A stretch of 42,324 nucleotides of DNA from Dyadobacter sp. CY343 (GTDB lineage: Bacteria > Bacteroidota > Bacteroidia > Cytophagales > Spirosomataceae), in the NCBI RefSeq assembly GCF_021390335.1, contig NZ_JAJUXK010000011.1, positions 1 through 42,324 on the forward strand, in the 5' to 3' direction. Position 1 is the first letter of the stretch. Each line of letters starts with the position of its first letter. The notes beneath the pieces are model-generated. The model saw only the letters and a program-made list of their open reading frames with translations. It had not been told where the DNA came from and did no database searches. This document shows positions 17,326 through 24,787 of this stretch, piece by piece. Position numbers and translations under genes: made by a program.

Positions 17326-17367
17326 TCGGGATGACAAGATTCGAACTTGCGACCCCTAGCACCCCAT
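17326..17367 (-). other. tRNA-Pro(GGG) 3' fragment, attachment site of the element
   Basis: Reading the minus strand, the 42 bases comprise the anticodon loop ATGGGGT (anticodon GGG), the 3' anticodon stem GCTAG, variable GGGTC, T-arm GCAAG-TTCGAAT-CTTGT, acceptor CATCCCG and discriminator A. The 5' half is missing: bases beyond 17367 do not complete the anticodon stem, so recombination probably occurred in the anticodon region. A tyrosine integrase gene starts 150 bp away. The matching complete tRNA expected at the other end of the element is not in the window. Confidence 0.8.
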
Positions 17368-17452
17368 CGGAGCAAATTTGTATTATTCCAAGAAGTTTCT
17401 CTACGTAGAATTATCCTAAGCATCTCTAAATGAGCATTTTCATTATTTTTTG

Positions 17453-17460
17453 TAACTTTG
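17453..17460 (+). promoter_or_regulatory. Promoter box for the integrase gene
   Basis: TAACTTTG matches TAnnTTTG and lies 59 bp before the integrase ATG. The tandem repeat at 17483 sits just downstream of the predicted start of transcription, where a bound protein could block transcription. Confidence 0.55.
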
Positions 17461-17482
17461 GTTAACTTACGTTAGACACGAA

Positions 17483-17504
17483 ATGTTCGACCTATGTTCG
17501 ACCT
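17483..17504. repeat. Tandem 11-bp repeat ATGTTCGACCT x2
   Basis: Two perfect adjacent copies (17483-17493 and 17494-17504), 15 bp before the integrase ATG. The period equals about one helical turn, as for protein-binding direct repeats. It could be an integrase arm-type site or an autoregulatory operator. Confidence 0.7.
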
Positions 17505-17518
17505 AAAGTTGCAGCATC

Positions 17519-18757
17519 ATGGCTATTTCAACCAAGTTTGTCCTAAGAAAGAAACAAGAATCAGCGGAAGATCAGTTTGCGATAATGCTTCAAATAATTA
17601 TCGACAGAAAGAACCTGCTGGTTAGTACAAGGAGATATTCGGGTGAAAAGGAATGGCAGCCTAAATCTCAATCTGTAAGCAAAATACATCCAAAACATAA
17701 GGAAATCAACCTTTTGCTTAGGACGATAGAGTCAGAAGTTGATTTTATGATAATTTCCTTTGGCAAACAAGGCAAACGTCCATCGTTCGAAGATGTCAAG
17801 GCTCTGGTAAAAAAGCTGACCGGAGGCCAAACGGAAGGCGAGAAGAAGAAGCTCTTTGTACTTTTCGAAGAACATATCGCCAAGCTTCGTAGTTTGAACC
17901 GGTTGGGAAGCGCAGAGTCCTATGTTTCAACTTTGAAAAGCCTAAAAAATTTTACAAACCAAAAGGACCCAGATATGTTGTCAATTGGGCTTTCATTTTT
18001 GAATAAGTATGAGAACTGGCTGATTGACAGGGGTTGCTCTATAGTTACGAGAAGTTTTTACTTGAGAACATTCCGTACACTTTGGAAAGCTGGGATAAAG
18101 GAAAAGTATTACCCTGAAACACATTATCCGTTTAAGGACTTTTCATTTTCTAAGTATAATAATCCTCGCACCAAGAAAAGGGCTATAACCAGGGATCAGA
18201 TTGAACTGATTGCATCTGCGGTGATAGATCCTGAAAACGACTCCTTAATCAATTCGAGAAATTACTTCCTTTTCAGCTTTTATTGCAGGGGATTAAATTT
18301 TACCGACTTGGCTGAACTCAAATGGACTAACATCGTAGACGAAGAGCTTCACTATGTAAGATCTAAAACCAAGGAGGAGTTCAGGTTTCGATTGCATCCA
18401 GCAGCAATTCAGATCTTAGAATACTACAGAGATTTGAAGGGGAATAGCGATGCTGGCTATTTATTCCCCATTCTTTACAAGCGGCATGCAACTATCCAGT
18501 CCATCCGAGATCGTAAGAAGAAAATACTCACACGAGTAAACAAGCAAATTAAAGAACTTGGAATATCCCTTGGTATCTTAAAACCAATAACCACCTACGT
18601 GGCCAGGCACTCATATGCAACAGCTCTCCGCAGGAATGGCATATCAAAGGAAACCATCGGTCGAAGCCTGGGGCATGATAGCCTTAAGACGACAGATATC
18701 TATTTAGAAGACATCGGTGATCCGTTGTTAGATGAATTGATCAACTCAACAATCTAG
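17519..18757 (+). CDS. Tyrosine recombinase/integrase
   Basis: A 412-residue site-specific recombinase. The N-terminal arm-binding domain (1-110) and SAM-like core-binding domain (about 112-205) are those of Bacteroidota integrases. The catalytic domain (about 220-405) has the active-site residues: R257 (FYCRGLNFTDLAELKW), K283 region (SKTKEEF), R363 and H364 (YVARHSYATAL), H386 (SLGHDS) and nucleophile Y395 (TTDIYLED). The first box His position is occupied by Thr (TTYVARH), the usual state in this subfamily. Its expected target is the tRNA-Pro fragment beside it. The gene looks intact. Confidence 0.93.
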   Translation: MAISTKFVLRKKQESAEDQFAIMLQIIIDRKNLLVSTRRYSGEKEWQPKSQSVSKIHPKHKEINLLLRTIESEVDFMIISFGKQGKRPSFEDVKALVKKLTGGQTEGEKKKLFVLFEEHIAKLRSLNRLGSAESYVSTLKSLKNFTNQKDPDMLSIGLSFLNKYENWLIDRGCSIVTRSFYLRTFRTLWKAGIKEKYYPETHYPFKDFSFSKYNNPRTKKRAITRDQIELIASAVIDPENDSLINSRNYFLFSFYCRGLNFTDLAELKWTNIVDEELHYVRSKTKEEFRFRLHPAAIQILEYYRDLKGNSDAGYLFPILYKRHATIQSIRDRKKKILTRVNKQIKELGISLGILKPITTYVARHSYATALRRNGISKETIGRSLGHDSLKTTDIYLEDIGDPLLDELINSTI

Positions 18758-18761
18758 CTTA

Positions 18762-19829
18762 ATGTACTTTTTCAATTTGCAGGGTTTTCATCCTAATCTT
18801 GGGATAGATTTGGATGAGCAAGGAAAATACCCTTTTCTTAGGTTTGAAGATCGCGTGTTTGCTAAGGCCGAGACCGACTATCTCTATTTCCATTTTCCTT
18901 TTCAAAATATCGCAGGTGATGATGTGGCCCCAGTTTTTGTCAGCGAACCCAATTTGCTAGCTCTTTTCGGCAAACAAAGCAAGTTGGACAACATCATCGT
19001 TGATCACCTTTTTACAGTTGGGCAGAATTATGTCAACGAGTTGAGAGGTAAATTCGAGCAAGGTTATTTTGAAGGAATGAAGGATTACCCGGGTCAAATC
19101 GTATCTGCCCTCTTGAATCCCGATCTCCACCAGAAAATCAAGCAACTTGATCACTTCATTAAATTCTGCTCTGACCATTTGTTTTTCGAGGGTTTTGCGG
19201 TCCCGTCATGCTTATATGCCTTAGGCTTTATTCAAGCCTATCTTGTCCGTGCCTGCGGGGAACGTGAAAACACCTTGCGCATTCTGCCGCATCAGCCAGC
19301 AGCTGTGGTGGTAGCCAAAGAAACCCAACAACCTGTTGAAGTGCTTCCAGGGGAATACGAGCGGATTCCGCTCGATTATTCCGTTGATGAAATTATATCG
19401 CTATGGTTAATCTTAGTCGATGCATGGAAATGCAAACCGGTCAATTCGATCCAAGTGTTTACCTCGGAGGCGGAAGTATTGCAACTTCTGGGAATGTTAT
19501 TTGAAGACAAGGAAGGCAAGCTTGAAAGGCATGCCCACAAATACTTTGAATTGCCGCCAGGAAACTATGAAAGGATCCTTAATCTTTTGATGCATGCAAC
19601 CTACAAGCTAAATACTGACAGAAACAACATTGGACTGGAACGGTATTGCCAACTTCTAATTGATACATTCTCCTGCTACTCGAAGACCAAGCTTGAAAGC
19701 CTTCGAAGTAACATCAATAAAGAGCGCGGAAACATTGTACAAAGTATCAGCAACTTAACTGGGAGTCCATATTCTAAAAATGTATTAAAAACATTAAGAA
19801 AGATCAACGAGTACAGGATCAGGGAATAG
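18762..19829 (+). CDS. Unknown element-borne protein
   Basis: A 355-residue protein starting 4 bp after the integrase stop. No signal peptide or membrane span. It opens with MYFFNLQGFHPNLGIDLDEQ and has an acidic and aromatic N-terminal half. A Leu-rich helical segment DEIISLWLILVDAWKCKPVN lies at about 210, and the C-terminus is basic with repeated Asn/Lys. The late helical part (NLLMHATYKLN, then NNIGLERYCQLLIDTFSCYS) faintly recalls the C-terminal domain of RteC, a regulator of Bacteroides conjugative elements, but I cannot support that. Position directly after the integrase suggests a role in element regulation. Confidence 0.75.
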   Translation: MYFFNLQGFHPNLGIDLDEQGKYPFLRFEDRVFAKAETDYLYFHFPFQNIAGDDVAPVFVSEPNLLALFGKQSKLDNIIVDHLFTVGQNYVNELRGKFEQGYFEGMKDYPGQIVSALLNPDLHQKIKQLDHFIKFCSDHLFFEGFAVPSCLYALGFIQAYLVRACGERENTLRILPHQPAAVVVAKETQQPVEVLPGEYERIPLDYSVDEIISLWLILVDAWKCKPVNSIQVFTSEAEVLQLLGMLFEDKEGKLERHAHKYFELPPGNYERILNLLMHATYKLNTDRNNIGLERYCQLLIDTFSCYSKTKLESLRSNINKERGNIVQSISNLTGSPYSKNVLKTLRKINEYRIRE

Positions 19830-19901
19830 ACTTAGTCAACTTCATATTGTTTTTTCACGCTTTTCTGGCATTGCTTTGCTCATCACCAAAACACAAAAGG
19901 G

Positions 19902-20201
19902 ATGAGCACAACAGTTTTAGTTTCATTGAGCGATCAGCAATTTGCTGACCTGATTGAATCCTCGTTACGAAAGGTTTTAGATTCAAAACCGGCTACGGTT
20001 GCTGATACGAGTGACACGCTGCTTGATACAAAAGAGGCGGCAGTACTTACAAAGTATAAGGAGACTTCGATATATGGGCTGGTGAAAAGAAAGAAGATCC
20101 CATTCTGCAAAATGGAAGGCAAACTTCTTTTCTCCCGTAAGGAGCTCCTGGAATGGATAGCGAACGGACAACAAAAATCCGTAGGTAGCCATGAAAGATG
20201 A
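19902..20201 (+). CDS. Excisionase-type HTH DNA-binding protein
   Basis: A 99-residue protein. The N-terminal helix (1-40) is followed by a HTH_17/MerR-like winged helix: LLDTKEAAVLTKYKETSIYG, then LVKRKKIPFCKMEGKLLFSR and KELLEWI. This is the usual small HTH of Bacteroidota mobile elements, acting as excisionase or repressor. It overlaps the next gene by 11 bp, so both are translated from one message. The hexamer array downstream is a possible binding site. Confidence 0.85.
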   Translation: MSTTVLVSLSDQQFADLIESSLRKVLDSKPATVADTSDTLLDTKEAAVLTKYKETSIYGLVKRKKIPFCKMEGKLLFSRKELLEWIANGQQKSVGSHER

Positions 20202-21396
20202 ACCGCTTTATCTCCGCATCGGCACCAGCTATTTTAAACAGGTAAACCGTCCTTTATCTTCCGGGGATTCGATGGCGACCTTAATTCCCTGGTCAGCCGA
20301 ATGCATCCGGTTAGATCATAGCCGGGATTACCTAAAAGACAGAGTAGAATGCTACGACGGTTTTTGCTTCGTCCCAAGCCATCTGGACTACCAGCAGAAA
20401 GTAGGTGGGTTCTATAATCGCTACCAGCCGTTTCAGCACGTTGCTCGTCAAGGCGAGGCTCCCACGATCTTTCATTTTCTCAAACATATTTTCGGGGAGC
20501 AGATCGAAATGGGCTATGACTACTTCAAGATCTTGCTTGAACGGCCTACACAGATCCTGCCGATTCTATGCCTGGTCAGTGAAGAACGTGGAACAGGAAA
20601 AACGACCTTTCTTCATTTTGTCAAGTCGATTTTTGGAGAGAACATGACCATCAACAGCAATGAAGATTTTCGTTCAAACTTCAACATCGAATGGGCGCAA
20701 AAGCTGGTCATAGGAGTCGATGAAACGTTCCTTGACAGAAAGGAAGACTCAGAGCGCATTAAGAACCTGAGCACCGCCCGTTTTTACAAGGTTGAAGCAA
20801 AAGGAGTCGACCGGCAGGAAACAGAGTTTTTTGGCAAGTTTATCCTGTGCAGCAACAATGAAGATCACTTCATTATTGCCGAGCCTGGAGAGATCCGGTA
20901 CTGGGTCAGGAAGGTGCCGCCACTAAAATCAGATAATCACAAATTACTGAATGAGCTTCGAAGCGAGATCCCATTCTTTATCCATTTTCTATCCAGCCGG
21001 GACTTTGCCCATCCAAACAGAACAAGGATGTGGTTTACCCCAGAGCAGATCGCCACGCAAGCCCTAAAAAAGCTGCTTAACCAAAATAGGAACAAGCTGG
21101 AAGTAGAGATTGCCCACATTTTGCTAACCATCTGCGATGAGAAGGATCTTGACGAACTGCGGTTTTGCACGGGAGATGTTCAAGACTGGCTCAATAAGAA
21201 GCATGTGCGATACAAAGACGTTGTGCAAATTAAACGGGTGTTGCAAAATGCCTGGAAACTTACCCCGGCGAAAAACTCGCTAACGTACTCACAGTTTAAA
21301 TTTTTGACGGATGGGACCGTCTACGAGCAGACAGGAAAAGGGCGATATTATTGCCTTACCCGAAGCCGGGTTTATGAGCTCAATGAACTGCTATGA
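20191..21396 (+). CDS. Primase-helicase-like ATPase (DUF5906/VirE type)
   Basis: A 401-residue replication-type ATPase. Walker A is SEERGTGKTTF (K137); Walker B is LVIGVDETFLDR (about 172-183); sensor-like LCSNNEDHF follows near 230. This is the SF3-like helicase domain of 'primase-helicase' proteins carried by Bacteroidota mobilizable elements and phages. The N-terminal 90 residues carry no obvious primase motif. The C-terminal part (from about 300) is a helical or winged segment (NKKHVRYKDVVQIKRVLQ). With the separate toprim primase at 21615 it would form the replication module. Confidence 0.82.
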   Translation: MKDEPLYLRIGTSYFKQVNRPLSSGDSMATLIPWSAECIRLDHSRDYLKDRVECYDGFCFVPSHLDYQQKVGGFYNRYQPFQHVARQGEAPTIFHFLKHIFGEQIEMGYDYFKILLERPTQILPILCLVSEERGTGKTTFLHFVKSIFGENMTINSNEDFRSNFNIEWAQKLVIGVDETFLDRKEDSERIKNLSTARFYKVEAKGVDRQETEFFGKFILCSNNEDHFIIAEPGEIRYWVRKVPPLKSDNHKLLNELRSEIPFFIHFLSSRDFAHPNRTRMWFTPEQIATQALKKLLNQNRNKLEVEIAHILLTICDEKDLDELRFCTGDVQDWLNKKHVRYKDVVQIKRVLQNAWKLTPAKNSLTYSQFKFLTDGTVYEQTGKGRYYCLTRSRVYELNELL

Positions 21397-21407
21397 TTTT
21401 GATGAAT

Positions 21408-21577
21408 TGATGCGCATCATATATAACATCTTGATTAGTAAATATATACGGCGCATCAAAATAAGCATCAAGACGCATCAACCTGAAATGTGTGATGCGG
21501 CAGCTGATGCAAATTGATGCAATTTTGATGCGGATATAAACCTCTGATATAAAGTCAATTACGCGACTCTCGCATCA
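21408..21577. repeat. Iteron-like array of ten TGATGC/GCATCA hexamers
   Basis: Hexamer TGATGC occurs at 21408, 21493, 21505, 21515 and 21526. Its complement GCATCA occurs at 21414, 21453, 21465, 21475 and 21572. The first two fuse into the palindrome TGATGCGCATCA (21408-21419). Inner spacing is 12 and 10 bp in the inverted group and 12, 10 and 11 bp in the direct group, about one helical turn. The array fills the 218-bp gap between primase-helicase and primase genes. A replication origin or an operator of the replication genes is the likely role. Confidence 0.8.
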
Positions 21578-21614
21578 TTTCATCACCTTTTCAAACTTCT
21601 AAGACCTATAAACT

Positions 21615-22544
21615 ATGACTTGTGAACAAGCCAGGGAGATTTCTATTGTCGAACTCCTGCAAAACTGCAACATCCATCCGCAATACGTCCGGGGCAAGGA
21701 CTATTGGTATCTCTCCCCTTTGCGTGACGAGAAAACGCCATCATTCAAGGTCAATGCGAAATTGAACCTATACTATGACCACGGCAGCGGCCAGGGAGGC
21801 GATATCATCGACTTGGGCCGTCTGCTTTTCCAATGCGATACAAAAGCATTGCTGCAAAAACTTGGGTCTGAACATTTGTTGTTTCACCCGCAACAGTCCG
21901 TTGAACGGAATGCGCATAGAGCTAGGAACGTCACGCCTGAAACCAAACAACCGGTAATCCAGATAACAAGCACAAAAGATCTGGGTAGTAACGTTGCTAT
22001 CAGCCAATACCTGCAAAATCGCGGCATTGACCTCTCTATTGCCCGGCAATATTGCAAGGAAGTCTATTATCAAGTTGGAGGCAAGAGCTACTATGCCGCA
22101 GGGTTTGAAAACCGCTCAGGTGGCTATGAGCTCAGAGGCCCACACTTCAAGGGCTCATCATCCCCAAAAGACATTACCCATATCCATAGCGGGCACAAGT
22201 CAGTGTGTGTATTGGAAGGCTTTATGGATTTCCTTTCCCTTTTAACACTGCGAAAACAGATGCCGGTCCAAAGCGATTTTCTTGTGCTCAATTCCGTCAG
22301 TCTGGCAGACCGGAGCCTGGATATTCTCAAAGATTACCGGACCGCTTTCATCTATCCAGACCGGGACGAAGCAGGAAAAAAGCTGATGGAAAAATATCAG
22401 GATGCAGGACTAAACTGCGTGGACGCCTCAAGCATTTATCGAAACCACAAGGATCTAAATGAGCTTTTAATGGCAAGCAAGTCCACCGAAAAACAGATCA
22501 AAAAGCAGCAGACTTTCAAAAAGTCTGGCGGGCTGCATTTCTAA
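21615..22544 (+). CDS. Toprim primase with zinc-less CHC2-type domain
   Basis: A 309-residue DnaG-like primase. The first domain (1-90) has the CHC2 outline, WYLSPLRDEKTPSFKVN, then GSGQGGDIIDL, but the cysteine and histidine zinc ligands are gone. The toprim domain (about 190-300) shows the acidic motifs: VCVLEGFMDFLSLL carries the catalytic Glu and YPDRDEAGKKL the DxD. LNELLM closes the domain. Such short primases lacking the helicase are typical of Bacteroidota mobilizable elements and act with the neighbouring ATPase. Confidence 0.88.
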   Translation: MTCEQAREISIVELLQNCNIHPQYVRGKDYWYLSPLRDEKTPSFKVNAKLNLYYDHGSGQGGDIIDLGRLLFQCDTKALLQKLGSEHLLFHPQQSVERNAHRARNVTPETKQPVIQITSTKDLGSNVAISQYLQNRGIDLSIARQYCKEVYYQVGGKSYYAAGFENRSGGYELRGPHFKGSSSPKDITHIHSGHKSVCVLEGFMDFLSLLTLRKQMPVQSDFLVLNSVSLADRSLDILKDYRTAFIYPDRDEAGKKLMEKYQDAGLNCVDASSIYRNHKDLNELLMASKSTEKQIKKQQTFKKSGGLHF

Positions 22545-22557
22545 AATCCTTTAGAGA

Positions 22558-22616
22558 GCAAGTTTGTGTTTTCGCTTCGCAAAAACCCGTCCCGCTCCAG
22601 CGTGACTGAAACTTGC
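22558..22616. other. Candidate origin of transfer (oriT)
   Basis: An 8-bp inverted repeat GCAAGTTT (22558-22565) / AAACTTGC (22609-22616) encloses a smaller imperfect hairpin (22568-22586, GTTTT...AAAAC). The stretch lies between the primase stop and the mobC start, the usual oriT position in mobilizable elements. A T-tract (CTTTTT) follows, so a long-loop terminator for the primase gene is an alternative. Confidence 0.45.
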
Positions 22617-22667
22617 CTTTTTCTCCCGATGGTCGCAAAAGGTTTAAAACAGATAATGGAATGTGAG

Positions 22668-23045
22668 ATGGAAAAGACAGAAATCAAAGGCCGGAAACCT
22701 TATAACCCGAAAGGCGGAAGACCGCGCAAAAAAGTAAAAAGGGAAACTCAGCTCATGGTCAGGCTGACGGAAAACGAGCGTTTTCTGATCGAAGAAAAAG
22801 CCAGGGACGCTGGCATGAAACCAAGTGCGTGGTTCAGACTAGCTGCTAAGAAAGCGAAAGTCCTGGCCAGGCTCAAACCCGATGACCTTAAGCATCTCAG
22901 GACACTCACAGGCATGGCCAACAATCTGAATCAGCTGACGCACCTTGCCCATAAAGAAGGGTTGATATTCATCCGTCAATCCTGCAAAGAGCTGCTTTTG
23001 CAAATCGATTCGATACTGAAAAAGCTCGGCGGCGATGATCGGTAA
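22668..23045 (+). CDS. MobC-like plasmid mobilization protein
   Basis: About 125 residues from ATG 22668; ATG 22656 adds four, and the open frame continues to 22566 through the oriT candidate. The basic arm KGRKPYNPKGGRPRKKVKRE precedes a ribbon-helix-helix-like core (TQLMVRLTENERFLIEEKAR, then PSAWFRLAAKK) and a helical tail (LTGMANNLNQLTHLAHKEGL). The 'aNNLNQL...' motif is the MobC/relaxosome signature. It would bind oriT and open it for the relaxase. It overlaps the relaxase by 11 bp, so the two are translationally coupled. Confidence 0.88.
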   Translation: MEKTEIKGRKPYNPKGGRPRKKVKRETQLMVRLTENERFLIEEKARDAGMKPSAWFRLAAKKAKVLARLKPDDLKHLRTLTGMANNLNQLTHLAHKEGLIFIRQSCKELLLQIDSILKKLGGDDR

Positions 23046-23970
23046 GGTAATGATCGGAAGCAGCTTCGGAGGTGTAGTGCGGTATACTATGCAAAAACAG
23101 CAAGCCACTCTGCTGCTGGCAGAAGGTGTGAGAGCAGAACAAATCCGCACTATGATTGATGATTTCAATATGCAAAGAAAACTAAACCCTGACCTGACAA
23201 AGGCAGTCGGTCATATCTCGCTTAGTTGGAGCAAAGAAGACGCAGCCCGGCTAACACCAGATAATATGAAGCAGCGTGCATTGGAATACATGGAAAAGAT
23301 GAAGATCACCGGTACACAATTTATCCTGGTCAAGCACCGGGACAAAAACCATCCCCATCTTCATATCATCTACAACCGGGTTAACAATGAAGGCAAAACA
23401 ATCTCAGACCGGTTTTAAAAAGAGCGGAACCATAAGGTCTGCAAAGAGATCACGCTCAAATATGGCTATCATTTGGGAAAAGGAAAAGAACAGGTCAACC
23501 GGCAGCAGCTTAAAGGTGCAGACAAAATCAGATATGAATTATATGATGGAATCAAAGCAGCAAGTGCAGGCGCACAAAGCTGGAATGAGTTGAGCGCGAA
23601 GCTGGAAAAGCAAGGCATCGAATTAATCTTCAAATACAAATCAGGCACTAGTGAGATTCAAGGTGTCAGCTTCACCAAAGGCGGTCTGCAATTCAAAGGA
23701 TCGAAGATCGATCGGAGTTTGAGTTTTGGGAAGCTGGATGCATTGATCCGGCAGAATCAGAAACTGGCGATGGTGCGGCAGTTTCGAATGCAGGCGACAT
23801 ATCAGCCCGATTTTTCAAAAGAAGGATTTCAGCCTGGTATGTTCTCGCAGGAAAGTCAGAACGACCGAATACTTGATGAGCTACTTAAACCTACCCAGCT
23901 GCATGATCAACCAATAACCAATCCGTCAAAAAAGAAAAAACGTAAAAAATACTTAGGTCAAAGCTTATGA
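23035..23970 (+). pseudogene. MobB-type relaxase split by an in-frame TAA
   Basis: The frame from ATG 23035 encodes 127 residues to TAA at 23416-23418 and then continues open in the same frame to 23970 (311 codons in all if read through). The N-terminal part keeps GGVVRYTMQK (Tyr17, the likely nucleophile region), GHISLSW and the three-His metal motif HPHLHIIYNRV (H106, H108, H110). After the stop comes KERNHKVCKEITLKYGYHLG, the normal continuation of the family. A CAA to TAA change (Gln to stop) explains it. The truncated protein retains the catalytic core but loses its C-terminal half, so mobilization is probably lost or impaired. Confidence 0.85.
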
Positions 23971-24551
23971 AAAAGATAGAAGAACAACTCGAATCGATTG
24001 AAGAGGTGCTTTCGCTTGTGATCAGAAAAAACGCCTCGATTGAAAATCTGATCCAAACTGCAACTGAATCGCAAAACAAAACGCTTGCGGATTCCGTGAT
24101 TGACATAAAAAATGATTTAAAACAGCATTCGTCTAGTCAAAATTTAGAGACTTACCTTTCGGAAATAAAGCAAGCAGTTGCAAGTGTGCCAAAAACTCCG
24201 GAAGTCCAACACCATCACCACTTCGACCTTCAATCGAAGGGCTTTATTATCTCCGCAGCATTGCTGTTGCTCTCAACGGCCATAAGCATCGCAGTGGCCA
24301 TCAGCAACTACGGCGAGAGCAGCCGACTGCAAGAAAGCGATATTAAATTCCGCATTGCCAGGCAGCTCAGTCCAGCTTTGATCGCAGAGGTCGATAGTAT
24401 TTACTATGAAGATCCTGACCGGGCGGAACTTGAAACACAGAAGCGTGAGGCACATGAGATAACAGTCAGAGAAGCCGAAAAACTTTTGAAACAGAGGCAA
24501 AATGAGGCGAAACAAGCGAGGGAGTTGCTTAACAATCTTAAAAGGGATTGA
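23967..24551 (+). CDS. Coiled-coil, single-pass membrane protein of the mobilization region
   Basis: A 194-residue protein whose ATG overlaps the relaxase stop by 4 bp. An N-terminal coiled coil (1-80, IEEQLESIEEVLSLVIRKNA), then a His run (HHHHFDL) precede a transmembrane helix (about 92-112, ISAALLLLSTAISIAVAIS). The C-terminal 80 residues form a charged helix (ETQKREAHEITVREAEKLLK). Proteins of this outline follow the relaxase in many Bacteroidota mobilizable elements; their function is not known, perhaps tethering the relaxosome to the membrane (inference). Confidence 0.75.
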   Translation: MKKIEEQLESIEEVLSLVIRKNASIENLIQTATESQNKTLADSVIDIKNDLKQHSSSQNLETYLSEIKQAVASVPKTPEVQHHHHFDLQSKGFIISAALLLLSTAISIAVAISNYGESSRLQESDIKFRIARQLSPALIAEVDSIYYEDPDRAELETQKREAHEITVREAEKLLKQRQNEAKQARELLNNLKRD

Positions 24552-24691
24552 TTTTGACTTGTGTTTTCGGGCAATCTTCTTTATGATTTAAATGGATGAA
24601 TTCGGCAGTAAAAGTTTATGAAAGGCAGTGTAGGGGCCACTTAGTTAAGCTATGTACCTGACTGGCCGCACCCGGGAAGAGCAAGATGAGT

Positions 24692-24713
24692 AAGGGTGTA
24701 TTATTACGCCCTT
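24692..24713. other. Short hairpin without T-tract
   Basis: AAGGGTGT (24692-24699) pairs with ACGCCCTT (24706-24713) around a 6-base loop. Neither strand has a T-tract after it, so it is not a standard terminator. It lies in the 236-bp gap between the mobilization region and the RhuM-Fic remnant, which otherwise shows nothing. Confidence 0.35.
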
Positions 24714-24787
24714 GTAAAACAGCTCCATTCGCGACGGCTTATTAACATTTATGAATTTATTGTAAACTTGAATTCTAAGTCCAGAAA

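Larger units (their letters stand above)
16730..17518. other. Scar region between the cytochrome operon and the integrase
   Basis: No intact gene. From left to right it holds the cytochrome operon terminator, a degenerate tRNA 3'-end copy, an AraC remnant, a minus-strand terminator, the tRNA-Pro fragment, and the integrase promoter with its tandem repeat. Each is listed separately. Confidence 0.7.
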
